A DNA stretch of 11,222 nt from an uncultured Ruminococcus sp. (GCA_902783235.1 CACZQG010000009.1:1-11222); one strand, 5' to 3'; counted from the first letter of the stretch, positions 1 through 6,699 are shown. Notes: generated by a model from the letters alone, not told the origin. Numbers and translations are program-made.

Positions 1-185
1 TATCATTTGCTATATAACCTGTGGGATGTAGATGGCTACGTCCTCTACAAATGTGTTATGTAACTATTTTGTAAAAATTGATTTCCGTGCTACATTGATG
101 AACGTATGACTGTGAGAAACAAATTTTCCTGCTGTGGCTACAGTCAATGCATTGTGTTTTAGCGTGCTTATCGCGTCTTGCTCCT
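1..185. other. Left-edge stretch without a recognised gene
   Basis: No convincing gene is visible here. Plus-strand frame 1 is open from the window edge to a TAA at 61-63 (about 20 codons, reading ..WDVDGYVLYKCVM) and could be the C-terminus of a gene entering from the left, but it is too short to identify. Several short inverted repeats are present, such as TGTAG/CTACA within about 28-51, but none forms a convincing terminator. The rest is AT-rich spacer before the lysozyme terminator. Confidence 0.25.
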
Positions 186-192
186 ATCAAAA

Positions 193-228
193 AAACAGTA
201 CCGCAAAACTTGTTTTGCAGTACTGTTT
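193..228 (-). terminator. Intrinsic terminator of the cohesin-lysozyme operon
   Basis: An inverted repeat of two 17-nt arms (193-209 and 212-228) has a single mismatched pair and a tiny central loop. Read on the minus strand it ends in a run of seven T (plus-strand A run 189-195). It begins about 19 nt past the TAA of the lysozyme gene, as expected for a Rho-independent terminator. The core TACCGCA.AA..TTTTGC.GTA resembles the hairpin at 3138-3180. Confidence 0.85.
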
Positions 229-246
229 ATAGATCATATCAACAGA

Positions 247-2235
247 TTATTGTTCAGAAACGATGATGCTGAGAGCGTCAACGTCCATTTGATTTACAGT
301 TCCATCCTTGTTTATATCAGCCATATAAGTTCTTTCCACTGATGATCTATCGCCATCCATGTACTTATTCAGAGCTACAAGATCAAAGATAGTTCTCATG
401 CCGTCGCCGTCCAGATCACCGGGAAGCTCACTTTGATCCGGTTCAACAACGCTTATGGCAAATTCTACCTTATAGTCGTTGTAATTAATGGTTATGGTTT
501 TTTCTCCCACAGCATCCAAAGTGAAATTCATCAATGCGTAATCCTTTATAAGCTGTTTTCTGCCGTTATCAAATACGCCGTATATCTCCAGTCCTGTTGG
601 GTCAAATTCCTCACCCACAAAATATTCTGTCTTATCGGGAAGCTTTCCGATCTCAATACCTGTAAGAGTCTTTTCTGTTACTTCTATATCAAAAGTACAG
701 GTCTGATCCTCTGCCAGTACGGTTATTGTCTTTTTACCGGGAGAAGCGGAGAAGCCTTCGATACCTTCAAGATAGAACTTCTTTATTTCCTCGGTAGTAT
801 TATTGCTGTAAACACCCTTTACGGTAAGTCCTTTAACAGAAAGACCTTCGCCTGTTTTATAAAGGGTCTTGGTGGGAGGTGTTGCCACCTCTATCTTGGT
901 AAGCTTTTTGGGATTTACAGTGACTGTAAAGCTTGCAGTCTTTTTCATATAGGTTATGGTAACTGTATGCTTGCCTTCCTTCGACTCAAATCCCGATACC
1001 TCATAAGCATCCTCACCTATTTCCTTTTCAGATTTATCTGAATATACAGCCTTTACTTTAAGTCCTTTCAGATCAAGATTTTCCCCTTCGTTATATGTTG
1101 TTTTTGTTGGCTTTGAAGCTATTTTTATGCTGCTGAGAGTTACTGTCTGGGGAAGTACAGCCGTGCTGACTCTTACAGCATAGTCCAGAGCGCACCAGCC
1201 TGTCAAGCCGTTTACAGTAGTTTTACCCCACAGATATCCATCTGATTTCTTTGATTCGGTGACTGTTATCTGAGTATTGTAATTTAAAAGACCGATCTGA
1301 CCGTAGCTGAGACCCGGACCGCTTCTGAGTCTTACACCGTCATTGGAGGTTATTCTCCATACCTCGGAAGCAGCACCCGGATCGGTAGTGCCGGGATTTG
1401 AAGGATCAACAGTCTGTTCCTTGCCGTCTATTTTTACCGGACCGCCTACATAGTAATCACAGTTTTCCAGTGCTACCCACTGATCTCTGTCCTCATAATG
1501 TACCTTACCCCAGAGACCGCCCTTGCTGTCAGTTTCCTTTTCGGTTATTCCAAAAATAAAGTTATATACCATAAAGCCTGTTTTTGTGGATGAAACGTCA
1601 GGCTTTTCTCTGAGGTTAACGCCTCCGGTAGAATCAACTCGCCATACCTCGTTGTTTTTATCGGTCCTGTTTTTCAGGAACAGCTGTATCTCCAGCTTAC
1701 GTCTTTTAACAAGTCCCTGAAGGACCTCACCATTTGCCTTACGCCATTCTGCAAAGCCTCTTGCTATCTCCAAGAAGCTGTGTTTATCGGAACCGTCTAT
1801 TATGTATCTTCTCAATGCAAAGTCGCCATAGCCGTAGAAGAAATCCCCCAGAGCGTAATGAGTGCAGACCAGTGCATCGAACTGATTCTGTGTGAATTCA
1901 ACATTTTCATTGACTGCAAATCTGTTTACATAATCACCAAAGGTCTTGCAGTAATCCTTCAGGAGTTTTTCAGCTTCTTCCTCGGTGATACCGTTGGGAT
2001 AATCGTTTTCATCGCAGCGGCTGCCATATCCGATAGACCACTGGCTGTAGTCCCAGTATTTATATTTTGCAAATCCCTCGGTGGATTTTATAAGGTCTAT
2101 AGCATCCTGTCCCACGGTGTGCTGAGTTACAGCCTTTGCCTTGTATTCCATCAGGGGTGCGATCATTATGACTGTCAGGATAATGCATACTATTCTTGTG
2201 ATGATCCTGACGTTACGCTTTTGAGTATGTATCAT
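247..2235 (-). CDS. Secreted GH24-type lysozyme with SH3, Ig-like and dockerin domains
   Basis: This is a predicted exported peptidoglycan hydrolase of 662 aa. A signal peptide has a basic N-terminus, a hydrophobic stretch at about 11-29 and a probable cut after AKA (33-35). Residues about 40-190 form a phage-type (GH24) lysozyme domain: Glu53 in STEGF, Asp62, then SIGYG at 67-71, where the family usually has TIGYG. Two bacterial SH3 domains follow, each starting VWR (about 197-262 and 292-357), which often bind cell wall. Three tandem Ig-like repeats of the Big_3 kind lie at about 367-444, 445-523 and 524-603 and probably act as a spacer. The C-terminus (605-659) is a type I dockerin with two calcium loops, GDLDGDG and ADINKDG. 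The gene abuts the cohesin gene upstream (TAA then ATG) and uses the strong Shine-Dalgarno GGAGG within that gene's last codons. Lysozyme and dockerin calls are solid; substrate and docking partner are inferred. Confidence 0.9.
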   Translation of the reverse strand: MIHTQKRNVRIITRIVCIILTVIMIAPLMEYKAKAVTQHTVGQDAIDLIKSTEGFAKYKYWDYSQWSIGYGSRCDENDYPNGITEEEAEKLLKDYCKTFGDYVNRFAVNENVEFTQNQFDALVCTHYALGDFFYGYGDFALRRYIIDGSDKHSFLEIARGFAEWRKANGEVLQGLVKRRKLEIQLFLKNRTDKNNEVWRVDSTGGVNLREKPDVSSTKTGFMVYNFIFGITEKETDSKGGLWGKVHYEDRDQWVALENCDYYVGGPVKIDGKEQTVDPSNPGTTDPGAASEVWRITSNDGVRLRSGPGLSYGQIGLLNYNTQITVTESKKSDGYLWGKTTVNGLTGWCALDYAVRVSTAVLPQTVTLSSIKIASKPTKTTYNEGENLDLKGLKVKAVYSDKSEKEIGEDAYEVSGFESKEGKHTVTITYMKKTASFTVTVNPKKLTKIEVATPPTKTLYKTGEGLSVKGLTVKGVYSNNTTEEIKKFYLEGIEGFSASPGKKTITVLAEDQTCTFDIEVTEKTLTGIEIGKLPDKTEYFVGEEFDPTGLEIYGVFDNGRKQLIKDYALMNFTLDAVGEKTITINYNDYKVEFAISVVEPDQSELPGDLDGDGMRTIFDLVALNKYMDGDRSSVERTYMADINKDGTVNQMDVDALSIIVSEQ

Positions 2236-2925
2236 TTATCTTTCCTCCTCTGTACTTTCCGATACGAAGTTAAGAACATTTTCGCTGTCCTTCTCATCAA
2301 CTATTTTATTGTTGTCCGTATCACCGTTTACAAGTCCTTCTTCTTTCAGGGAGTAGCCGGTTGCCTTTACACGGGATTTGGTTATGGCAACAACATCGGA
2401 CAGACCTGTATTGCCGTCACAATTGGCATCGCCGTATTTGAAATTCTTCAATACATTTATATCGCATCCCTTTATCTCAACAGGTATCTCCTCCATTCCC
2501 GCACTTCCCATAATGCAGTGACCCGGAAGGAGAGAAACAGTCTCACCGGCTGTATTACCTCTTGTTTTAAAGGACATCTTTATCATTTCACCATTAATGT
2601 CAATATCTTTATTTCCCGACCATACAAATGTAACACTGTCATCTGTGGGGGTATTACAGTAAAATGTACCGCCTTTGAGACAGCTTGATGCCGATACGAA
2701 TTCCAGCTTTGAGGGATCAAATCCAAGATTCAGGGTATATGCTGCTGCCTTTGTATCGCCATTGATAACTGCATCAACAAATACTATATCATTCTCACCG
2801 GCATATCCGCTTTCCAGCGTAAGACAGGGTTTGTCACCCTCTTCTGCATTTACGGGAAATGCACCTGATACCGACATTGATGCTGCTATACACAGGGGCA
2901 GTAAAAACCTCAGTTTATTATTCAC
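2236..2925 (-). CDS. Secreted cohesin-dockerin adaptor (small scaffoldin-like protein)
   Basis: This is a 229-aa predicted exported protein. A signal peptide occupies residues 1-27 (cut likely after VNA). Residues about 32-160 look like a cohesin: an E-rich start, VFVDAVINGD, then AAAYTLNLGFDPSKLEFVSA, VTFVWSG and a closing INVL strand. Residues 164-221 form a dockerin whose loops are GDANCDGN and GDTDNNKIVD. One cohesin plus one dockerin is the layout of a cellulosome adaptor: the cohesin would capture a dockerin protein while its own dockerin plugs into a larger scaffoldin. The start is GTG at 2925, with AAGGAG seven bases upstream. It is the first gene of an operon with the dockerin lysozyme. 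The predicted mature part has six cysteines (34, 82, 90, 137, 154, 169), unusual for a cohesin and suggestive of disulfides. Loop residues in the dockerin are less regular than usual. Partner specificity cannot be read from sequence. Confidence 0.85.
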   Translation of the reverse strand: MNNKLRFLLPLCIAASMSVSGAFPVNAEEGDKPCLTLESGYAGENDIVFVDAVINGDTKAAAYTLNLGFDPSKLEFVSASSCLKGGTFYCNTPTDDSVTFVWSGNKDIDINGEMIKMSFKTRGNTAGETVSLLPGHCIMGSAGMEEIPVEIKGCDINVLKNFKYGDANCDGNTGLSDVVAITKSRVKATGYSLKEEGLVNGDTDNNKIVDEKDSENVLNFVSESTEEER

Positions 2926-2946
2926 GTTTGTTCTCCTTTTTTTCTG

Positions 2947-2970
2947 CTATGCATTTTGCATAGTCCTATG
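2947..2970 (-). promoter_or_regulatory. Competing small hairpins just upstream of the cohesin ribosome binding site
   Basis: CTATGCA (2947-2953) and TGCATAG (2957-2963) form a 7-bp stem with a 3-nt loop, ending nine bases before the Shine-Dalgarno (2933-2938). The same CATAG (2959-2963) can instead pair with CTATG at 2966-2970, so the two folds exclude each other. CTATG.CATTTT also recurs as a direct repeat (2947 and 2966). A role in translation control is inference. Confidence 0.35.
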
Positions 2971-3028
2971 GCATTTTATATACTATTAAAGTTTATCATA
3001 AAATTATGAATAAATTATGAACACAGGA

Positions 3029-3057
3029 ATTATTCAACATTTTTTCCTTATTTTCAA
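3029..3057 (-). promoter_or_regulatory. Candidate sigma-A promoter of the cohesin-lysozyme operon
   Basis: On the minus strand TTGAAA (3057-3052) lies 17 bp upstream of AATAAT (3034-3029), each one base off consensus. Transcription would start near 3022, giving a leader of about 95 nt before the GTG start. The AT-rich surroundings hold weaker alternatives such as a TATAAA near 2980, so the exact start is not certain. Confidence 0.5.
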
Positions 3058-3122
3058 CAAAACCGGGTGGAAAATGTAGAAAAAATAATTGCAGGTGAGA
3101 CAATCTTTTATGGTCAGAAAAA

Positions 3123-3188
3123 ACTGAGTACCTGTAAATTAAGGCAATACCGCACAAAGATTGTGCGGTATTGCCTTAATTACTCAGT
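3123..3188 (-). terminator. Nested-hairpin terminator of the flavin reductase gene
   Basis: A perfect 20-bp inverted repeat (3138-3157 with 3161-3180, loop AGA) carries the core GGCAATACCGCACAA. Outside it a second 8-bp stem, ACTGAGTA (3123-3130) with TACTCAGT (3181-3188), closes around it, leaving a 7-nt bulge. Read on the minus strand the outer stem is followed by six T (plus-strand A run 3118-3123), and the structure starts ten bases after the flavin reductase TAA. A terminator is well supported. The inner element looks like an insertion into the loop of an older, smaller terminator, which is inference. Confidence 0.75.
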
Positions 3189-3198
3189 AATGATCCTG

Positions 3199-3741
3199 TT
3201 ATTTTGCAAATGTTTTACCTTTTCCCAGCACCTTTCCCATACTAATGTAGTTATATCCCGGGAATTCAAAGAGTACGGTTGCTGCTTTTCCGAAATCCAC
3301 CTCACCTTCACTATTCAGGCATTCTTTTTCTGCATATGCTGAATCTACGGTACAGATAAAATTATCAAAGCCGGGTGTATTATAGATGCTTTCTACTGTA
3401 CATTCCATAGATATGGGGGAAACAGTGATAATAGGAAGTCCATGATCTCCCAGTGTATAATCGAACAGGAAGGATTTATCGTCATCCTTTCCGCTGAGAA
3501 TACCGCAGACATCCGCATCGGGAAGCATCTTTTCGGTAACGCTGTTAATGGAAAGCTTGTTCTTCTGTCTGATGAGTCCGTTGATAAAGTGATCCTGTGC
3601 CAGGCTTACAATAACTCTGCTGTATCCCATAACTCCAACGTGTCCTACAAGTGTCCAGGTAGGTTTTGCACCGTTTGCTGCGCCTATGATAACCAGAGGC
3701 AGAGGATATAGCAGCGGTCTTGCACCCATATTTTTTTTCAT
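3199..3741 (-). CDS. Flavin reductase-like FMN-binding split-barrel protein
   Basis: This is a single-domain cytoplasmic protein of about 180 aa, within the usual size of the flavin reductase / flavoredoxin superfamily. Such proteins bind FMN in a split beta-barrel and reduce flavin with NAD(P)H or pass electrons on; the true partner here is unknown. Supporting features are the N-terminal GARPLLYPLPLVIIGA, the TLVGHVG strand, VIVSLAQDHFINGLI, the KLSINSV stretch and the FDYTLGDHGLPII segment, which follow the family layout. I chose ATG at 3741 because GGTGA sits about eight bases before it; a TTG at 3756 is also open but has no ribosome binding site. The gene is monocistronic: it has its own strong promoter (3803-3831) and terminator (3123-3188). 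No signal peptide, membrane segment or iron-sulfur cysteine motif is visible, so rubredoxin fusion is excluded. Exact substrate is not determinable. Confidence 0.8.
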   Translation of the reverse strand: MKKNMGARPLLYPLPLVIIGAANGAKPTWTLVGHVGVMGYSRVIVSLAQDHFINGLIRQKNKLSINSVTEKMLPDADVCGILSGKDDDKSFLFDYTLGDHGLPIITVSPISMECTVESIYNTPGFDNFICTVDSAYAEKECLNSEGEVDFGKAATVLFEFPGYNYISMGKVLGKGKTFAK

Positions 3742-3802
3742 AAGTATCACCGCCAATTTTTTTAGAATATTATTGTATATTTAGATGGTGTTTATTAACT
3801 TT

Positions 3803-3831
3803 ATTATAACAAATATATATAATCTTGTCAA
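3803..3831 (-). promoter_or_regulatory. Perfect-consensus sigma-A promoter with extended -10 for the flavin reductase gene
   Basis: The minus strand reads TTGACA (3831-3826), a 17-bp spacer, then TATAAT (3808-3803), with TGT directly before the -10 (TGnTATAAT). Every promoter element matches consensus, which is rare. The start would be near 3796, giving an untranslated leader of about 55 nt. Confidence 0.9.
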
Positions 3832-3845
3832 TAGAAAAAGAAAAT

Positions 3846-3865
3846 TGTTTGATAATTATCTAACA
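3846..3865. promoter_or_regulatory. FNR/CRP-like palindrome upstream of the flavin reductase promoter
   Basis: TGTTTGATAATTATCTAACA is a 20-bp palindrome with one mismatched pair (18 of 20 positions symmetric). Its core TTGAT-AATT-ATCTA is one base off the FNR-type site TTGAT-N4-ATCAA. The centre (3855.5) is about 60 bp upstream of the predicted start, the position a class I CRP/FNR activator uses. A MarR- or TetR-type operator is an alternative; the regulator gene is not in the window. Confidence 0.4.
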
Positions 3866-3895
3866 CTTGCACATATGCAGGGGGGTTATGTTGTT

Positions 3896-3941
3896 AAAAA
3901 AGTATAGGCAATACTCCACAAGGATTTGCCTATACTTTTTT
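3896..3941 (-). terminator. Bidirectional intrinsic terminator after the calcium ATPase gene
   Basis: Sixteen-nt arms (3896-3911 and 3926-3941) pair perfectly around a 14-nt loop. The outer part is A6/T6, so a T run follows the GC-containing stem on both strands. It lies about 50 nt past the ATPase TGA. The stretch 3908-3927 matches 17 of 20 bases of the hairpin core at 3143-3162, and the right arm looks like a shortened copy of that element. Confidence 0.85.
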
Positions 3942-3993
3942 ATTATGTTATCATTTCAGCTGCTTTTCGTGCTCATAAAGTCTCCCGATGCGG

Positions 3994-6615
3994 TCAGGCG
4001 GTCTTGTCACTCTTTGATCCGAATTTGATCGATGCAAGCAGGGGGACGGCTGCTGAAAACAGCAGTGTAATAAGAAACAGCTTTTTGTCCAGAGCAACTG
4101 TTCCGAATACCAGCTGCGCCCAGGGAAGATAAACTGCTGTAAGAACTGCACCCAGAGATATAATGACAGCACCCACCAGCTTCATATTTGAAAAGGGAGA
4201 TATGGAGAAGAGTCCCTTTGTTTCGGATTTGCATTCAAAAACGTGTATAAGCTGAGAGAAAATAAGGCACACAAGGGCAGCGGTACGTGCTGTGGGGATA
4301 CTTTGTGTCATATTCAGTATAGTAGTAAAGCAGCCGAGAGTTCCTATGCCTATAAGCAGTCCTCTAATGATTATTTTAAACAGCAGACCTCCGGAAAAGA
4401 AGCTTTCATTTATGCCTCTGGGACGCTTTTTCATAACGTCTTTGTCACAGGGCTCCATGCCTAAGGCTATTGCAGGCAGTCCGTCGGTTACAAGATTTAC
4501 AAGGAGTATCTGCGTAGGCAGGAGTACCATTGGGAAGCCCATTAGTATTCCCAAAAACATTACTATTACCTCTCCTATATTGCAGGATAGCAGATAACGG
4601 ACAAATTTACGTATATTTGAATAAATGCCCCTTCCCTGCTCTACGGCTCTTACTATAGTGGCAAAATTGTCATCAAGCAGTACCACATCTGCGGCTTGCT
4701 TGGCAACATCTGTACCTGTCAAGCCCATTGCAACGCCTACATCAGCTTCCTTTATGGCAGGTGCATCATTCACTCCGTCACCTGTCATGGTCACTATGTT
4801 GCCCCTGCGTTTATAGGCACGCACCAGTCTCAGCTTATGAGAAGGTGAGACTCTTGCAAAAACAGCATAATCGTTAAGACGGCTGTCCAGCTCCTCATCT
4901 GTCATGCTGTCCAGCTCTTCTCCTGTTACGGCTTTTTTGTCACGGAGTATTCCTGCTTGCTTTGCCACCGCAGCAGCAGTTTCCTTATGATCGCCGGTTA
5001 TCATAACGGTTCGGATATGTGCACGGGTACACTGCCCGATGGCTGCCTTGGCTTCTTCCCTTGGGGGATCGCTCATGGCAGCGAGTCCCAGGAATACACA
5101 GTCATTGTTTTTTTCATAAGCCAGTGCCAGAACACGCAGACCTTTTCTTGAAAGGGATAATAATTCCTCGTTAATGCGCTGCATTGCGATCTGAGACATG
5201 GGCTGTTCTCCTCCGCCGGTAAGCACACTGCCGCATTTTTTCAAAAGTATGTCCGGAGCTCCCTTGATATAGGATATCTCACCTCCCGATGGATCACGAT
5301 ATTTAACCAGCATCTGTTTGCTCTCACTGTCAAAAGGATTTTCCGAAAGCTTTTTATAGCCTTTAAGTCTGTCTGAGGTCATGCCTGCCTTGGCTGCTGC
5401 AATAAGCAGGGCTGTTTCGGTGGGATCACCGAATACCTCCCACTCATCGGAGACTTTTTTCAACATTCCTGACAGCTTGCTGTTGAAAACTTTCTTATCT
5501 TCTATTCTTGCGGTAGAGCATAAAACAGCACATTTCAGAAGTGAGCTCAGGGGGACATCCTTGTCAGGAGCTGCGGTTTTATTATCAAAAGTTATGCAGC
5601 CCTCTTTTTTGTAGCCTGTTCCTTTTACACCGTATTCCTTGAAGGCTGAGTAAATATATGACACAGTCATTTTATTTTCGGTGATAGTTCCTGTTTTATC
5701 CGAGCATATAACAGAGGTGCAGCCGAGAGTTTCTACGCTGTGCAGCTTATTTACCAGTGCTTTTACCTTGAGCATTCTTCGTACAGCCAGTGCAAGAGCA
5801 ATAGTAACTGTAGCAGGCAGTCCCTCGGGGATGGCGGCGATCGCAATAGTAATACCTGTCATGAGCATATCGAAAACAGGCTCTCCACGGAGGACTCCTG
5901 CACCGAATACTATTACGCATACACCTATACATATAAGGGCTACTATTTTTCCCAGCTCTCCCAGACGCTTCTGCAATGGTGTCTGACTGCTTACGGCTTC
6001 ACTTATCATATGGGATATCTGCCCTACCTGTGCGTTTTTTCCGGTAGCTATCACCTTTGCTTCGGCATTGCCACGGGTCACTACAGTTCCCGAATAGGCA
6101 ATACAGGGACGGTTCAGGGAGTTGTCCCTGTCCTCAGGACTGCCTGCATTTTTTAATACCGGCTCGGATTCGCCATTGAGCATGGATTCATCTGTATACA
6201 TTCCCGAGCAGGACAGGATGACACAGTCGGCAGGTACTCTGTCACCTGTATCAAGGGATATTATGTCATCCGGAACAAGCTCCTCCGCTTTTACAGTCCT
6301 GAGCATACCATCACGGAATACTCTGGCTGTAGGGGCTGTCATGTCGGCTAAGGCTTCCAGTGTTTTTTCCGTTCTGTACTCCTGTATAAATCCAAGTACA
6401 GCGTTGATCAGGACGATGGCGATTATAGTGACCGAATCACTGATCTCTCCCAGCAGTACGGATACCCCTGCTGCTGCCAGAAGTATCATTACCATTACAT
6501 CACGAAACTGTCCTGCAAATATTTTCAGTGGACTGCTGCTTTTTTTGGATGCTATTGTGTTTCTGCCGTACCTGAGCAGCTCACCGGCTGCCTGTTTTTC
6601 TGTAAGTCCCTTCAA
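3994..6615 (-). CDS. Calcium-type P2 P-type ATPase (SERCA/PMR1-like cation exporter)
   Basis: This is an integral membrane pump of 873 aa, close to the family's usual 870-900, that would use ATP to expel a divalent cation, most likely Ca2+. With the start chosen here, the actuator loop reads NGES at 147-150, the TM4 motif PEGLP has its Glu at 264, the phosphorylated aspartate of DKTGT is 306, the nucleotide-binding domain has KGA, and the hinge TGDGVNDAP begins at 611. TM5 has N679 and E682 (SCNIGEV) and TM6 NLVTD has N707, T710 and D711, all as in SERCA. The TM8 position of SERCA Glu908 appears to be Gln789, so site I may be altered. The start is TTG at 6615 because AAGGAG (6629-6624) lies eight bases before it; GTG at 6624 overlaps that site. 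Bacillus YloB is a family relative. It is followed by its own terminator. A role in Mn2+ export cannot be excluded. Confidence 0.92.
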   Translation of the reverse strand: MKGLTEKQAAGELLRYGRNTIASKKSSSPLKIFAGQFRDVMVMILLAAAGVSVLLGEISDSVTIIAIVLINAVLGFIQEYRTEKTLEALADMTAPTARVFRDGMLRTVKAEELVPDDIISLDTGDRVPADCVILSCSGMYTDESMLNGESEPVLKNAGSPEDRDNSLNRPCIAYSGTVVTRGNAEAKVIATGKNAQVGQISHMISEAVSSQTPLQKRLGELGKIVALICIGVCVIVFGAGVLRGEPVFDMLMTGITIAIAAIPEGLPATVTIALALAVRRMLKVKALVNKLHSVETLGCTSVICSDKTGTITENKMTVSYIYSAFKEYGVKGTGYKKEGCITFDNKTAAPDKDVPLSSLLKCAVLCSTARIEDKKVFNSKLSGMLKKVSDEWEVFGDPTETALLIAAAKAGMTSDRLKGYKKLSENPFDSESKQMLVKYRDPSGGEISYIKGAPDILLKKCGSVLTGGGEQPMSQIAMQRINEELLSLSRKGLRVLALAYEKNNDCVFLGLAAMSDPPREEAKAAIGQCTRAHIRTVMITGDHKETAAAVAKQAGILRDKKAVTGEELDSMTDEELDSRLNDYAVFARVSPSHKLRLVRAYKRRGNIVTMTGDGVNDAPAIKEADVGVAMGLTGTDVAKQAADVVLLDDNFATIVRAVEQGRGIYSNIRKFVRYLLSCNIGEVIVMFLGILMGFPMVLLPTQILLVNLVTDGLPAIALGMEPCDKDVMKKRPRGINESFFSGGLLFKIIIRGLLIGIGTLGCFTTILNMTQSIPTARTAALVCLIFSQLIHVFECKSETKGLFSISPFSNMKLVGAVIISLGAVLTAVYLPWAQLVFGTVALDKKLFLITLLFSAAVPLLASIKFGSKSDKTA

Positions 6616-6635
6616 TTCACACACTCCTTATTTAT

Positions 6636-6699
6636 GGGCAGCCCGGTATATTGATCCCTTAGCTTTGAGTCTGATACCGGGGATATACAGGGCTTGCCC
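6636..6699 (-). promoter_or_regulatory. Strongly folding leader RNA before the cation ATPase
   Basis: On the minus strand GGGCAAGCCC (6699-6690) pairs with GGGCTGCCC (6644-6636) with one bulged A. After one mismatch the stem continues with GTATAT/ATATAC and CCC/GGG, giving about 18 pairs around a 21-nt loop. A mutually exclusive 8-bp stem, CCCGGTAT (6681-6674) with ATACCGGG (6649-6642), is also possible. The hairpin ends six bases before the Shine-Dalgarno. It does not show the GGGGAGTA loop of the yybP-ykoY manganese riboswitch. Transcription might begin near 6708 from a weak TAATAT (6720-6715) with no clear -35. Cation-responsive control is inference. Confidence 0.4.

Noticed and set aside
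1780..2688. 302-codon plus-strand reading frame opposite the lysozyme and cohesin genes
   Set aside because: It is a shadow of two well-supported minus-strand genes, has no ribosome binding site and no recognisable domain, and is rich in Cys, Tyr and Ile as antisense frames are.
3851..3860. Fur box (iron regulator site) from GATAATTATC
   Set aside because: The 7-1-7 Fur repeat is not met; the longer symmetry TGTT..AACA fits a Crp/FNR-type or MarR-type site better.
3888..4029. Small plus-strand ORF starting at an ATG after a G-rich run (AGGGGGG)
   Set aside because: It runs through the ATPase terminator and then antisense to the ATPase gene; no family resemblance and no plus-strand promoter.
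6636..6699. yybP-ykoY manganese riboswitch or SRP RNA
   Set aside because: The conserved GGGGAGTA loop and the GGAA-loop/SRP core are absent; only the location before a cation pump fits.
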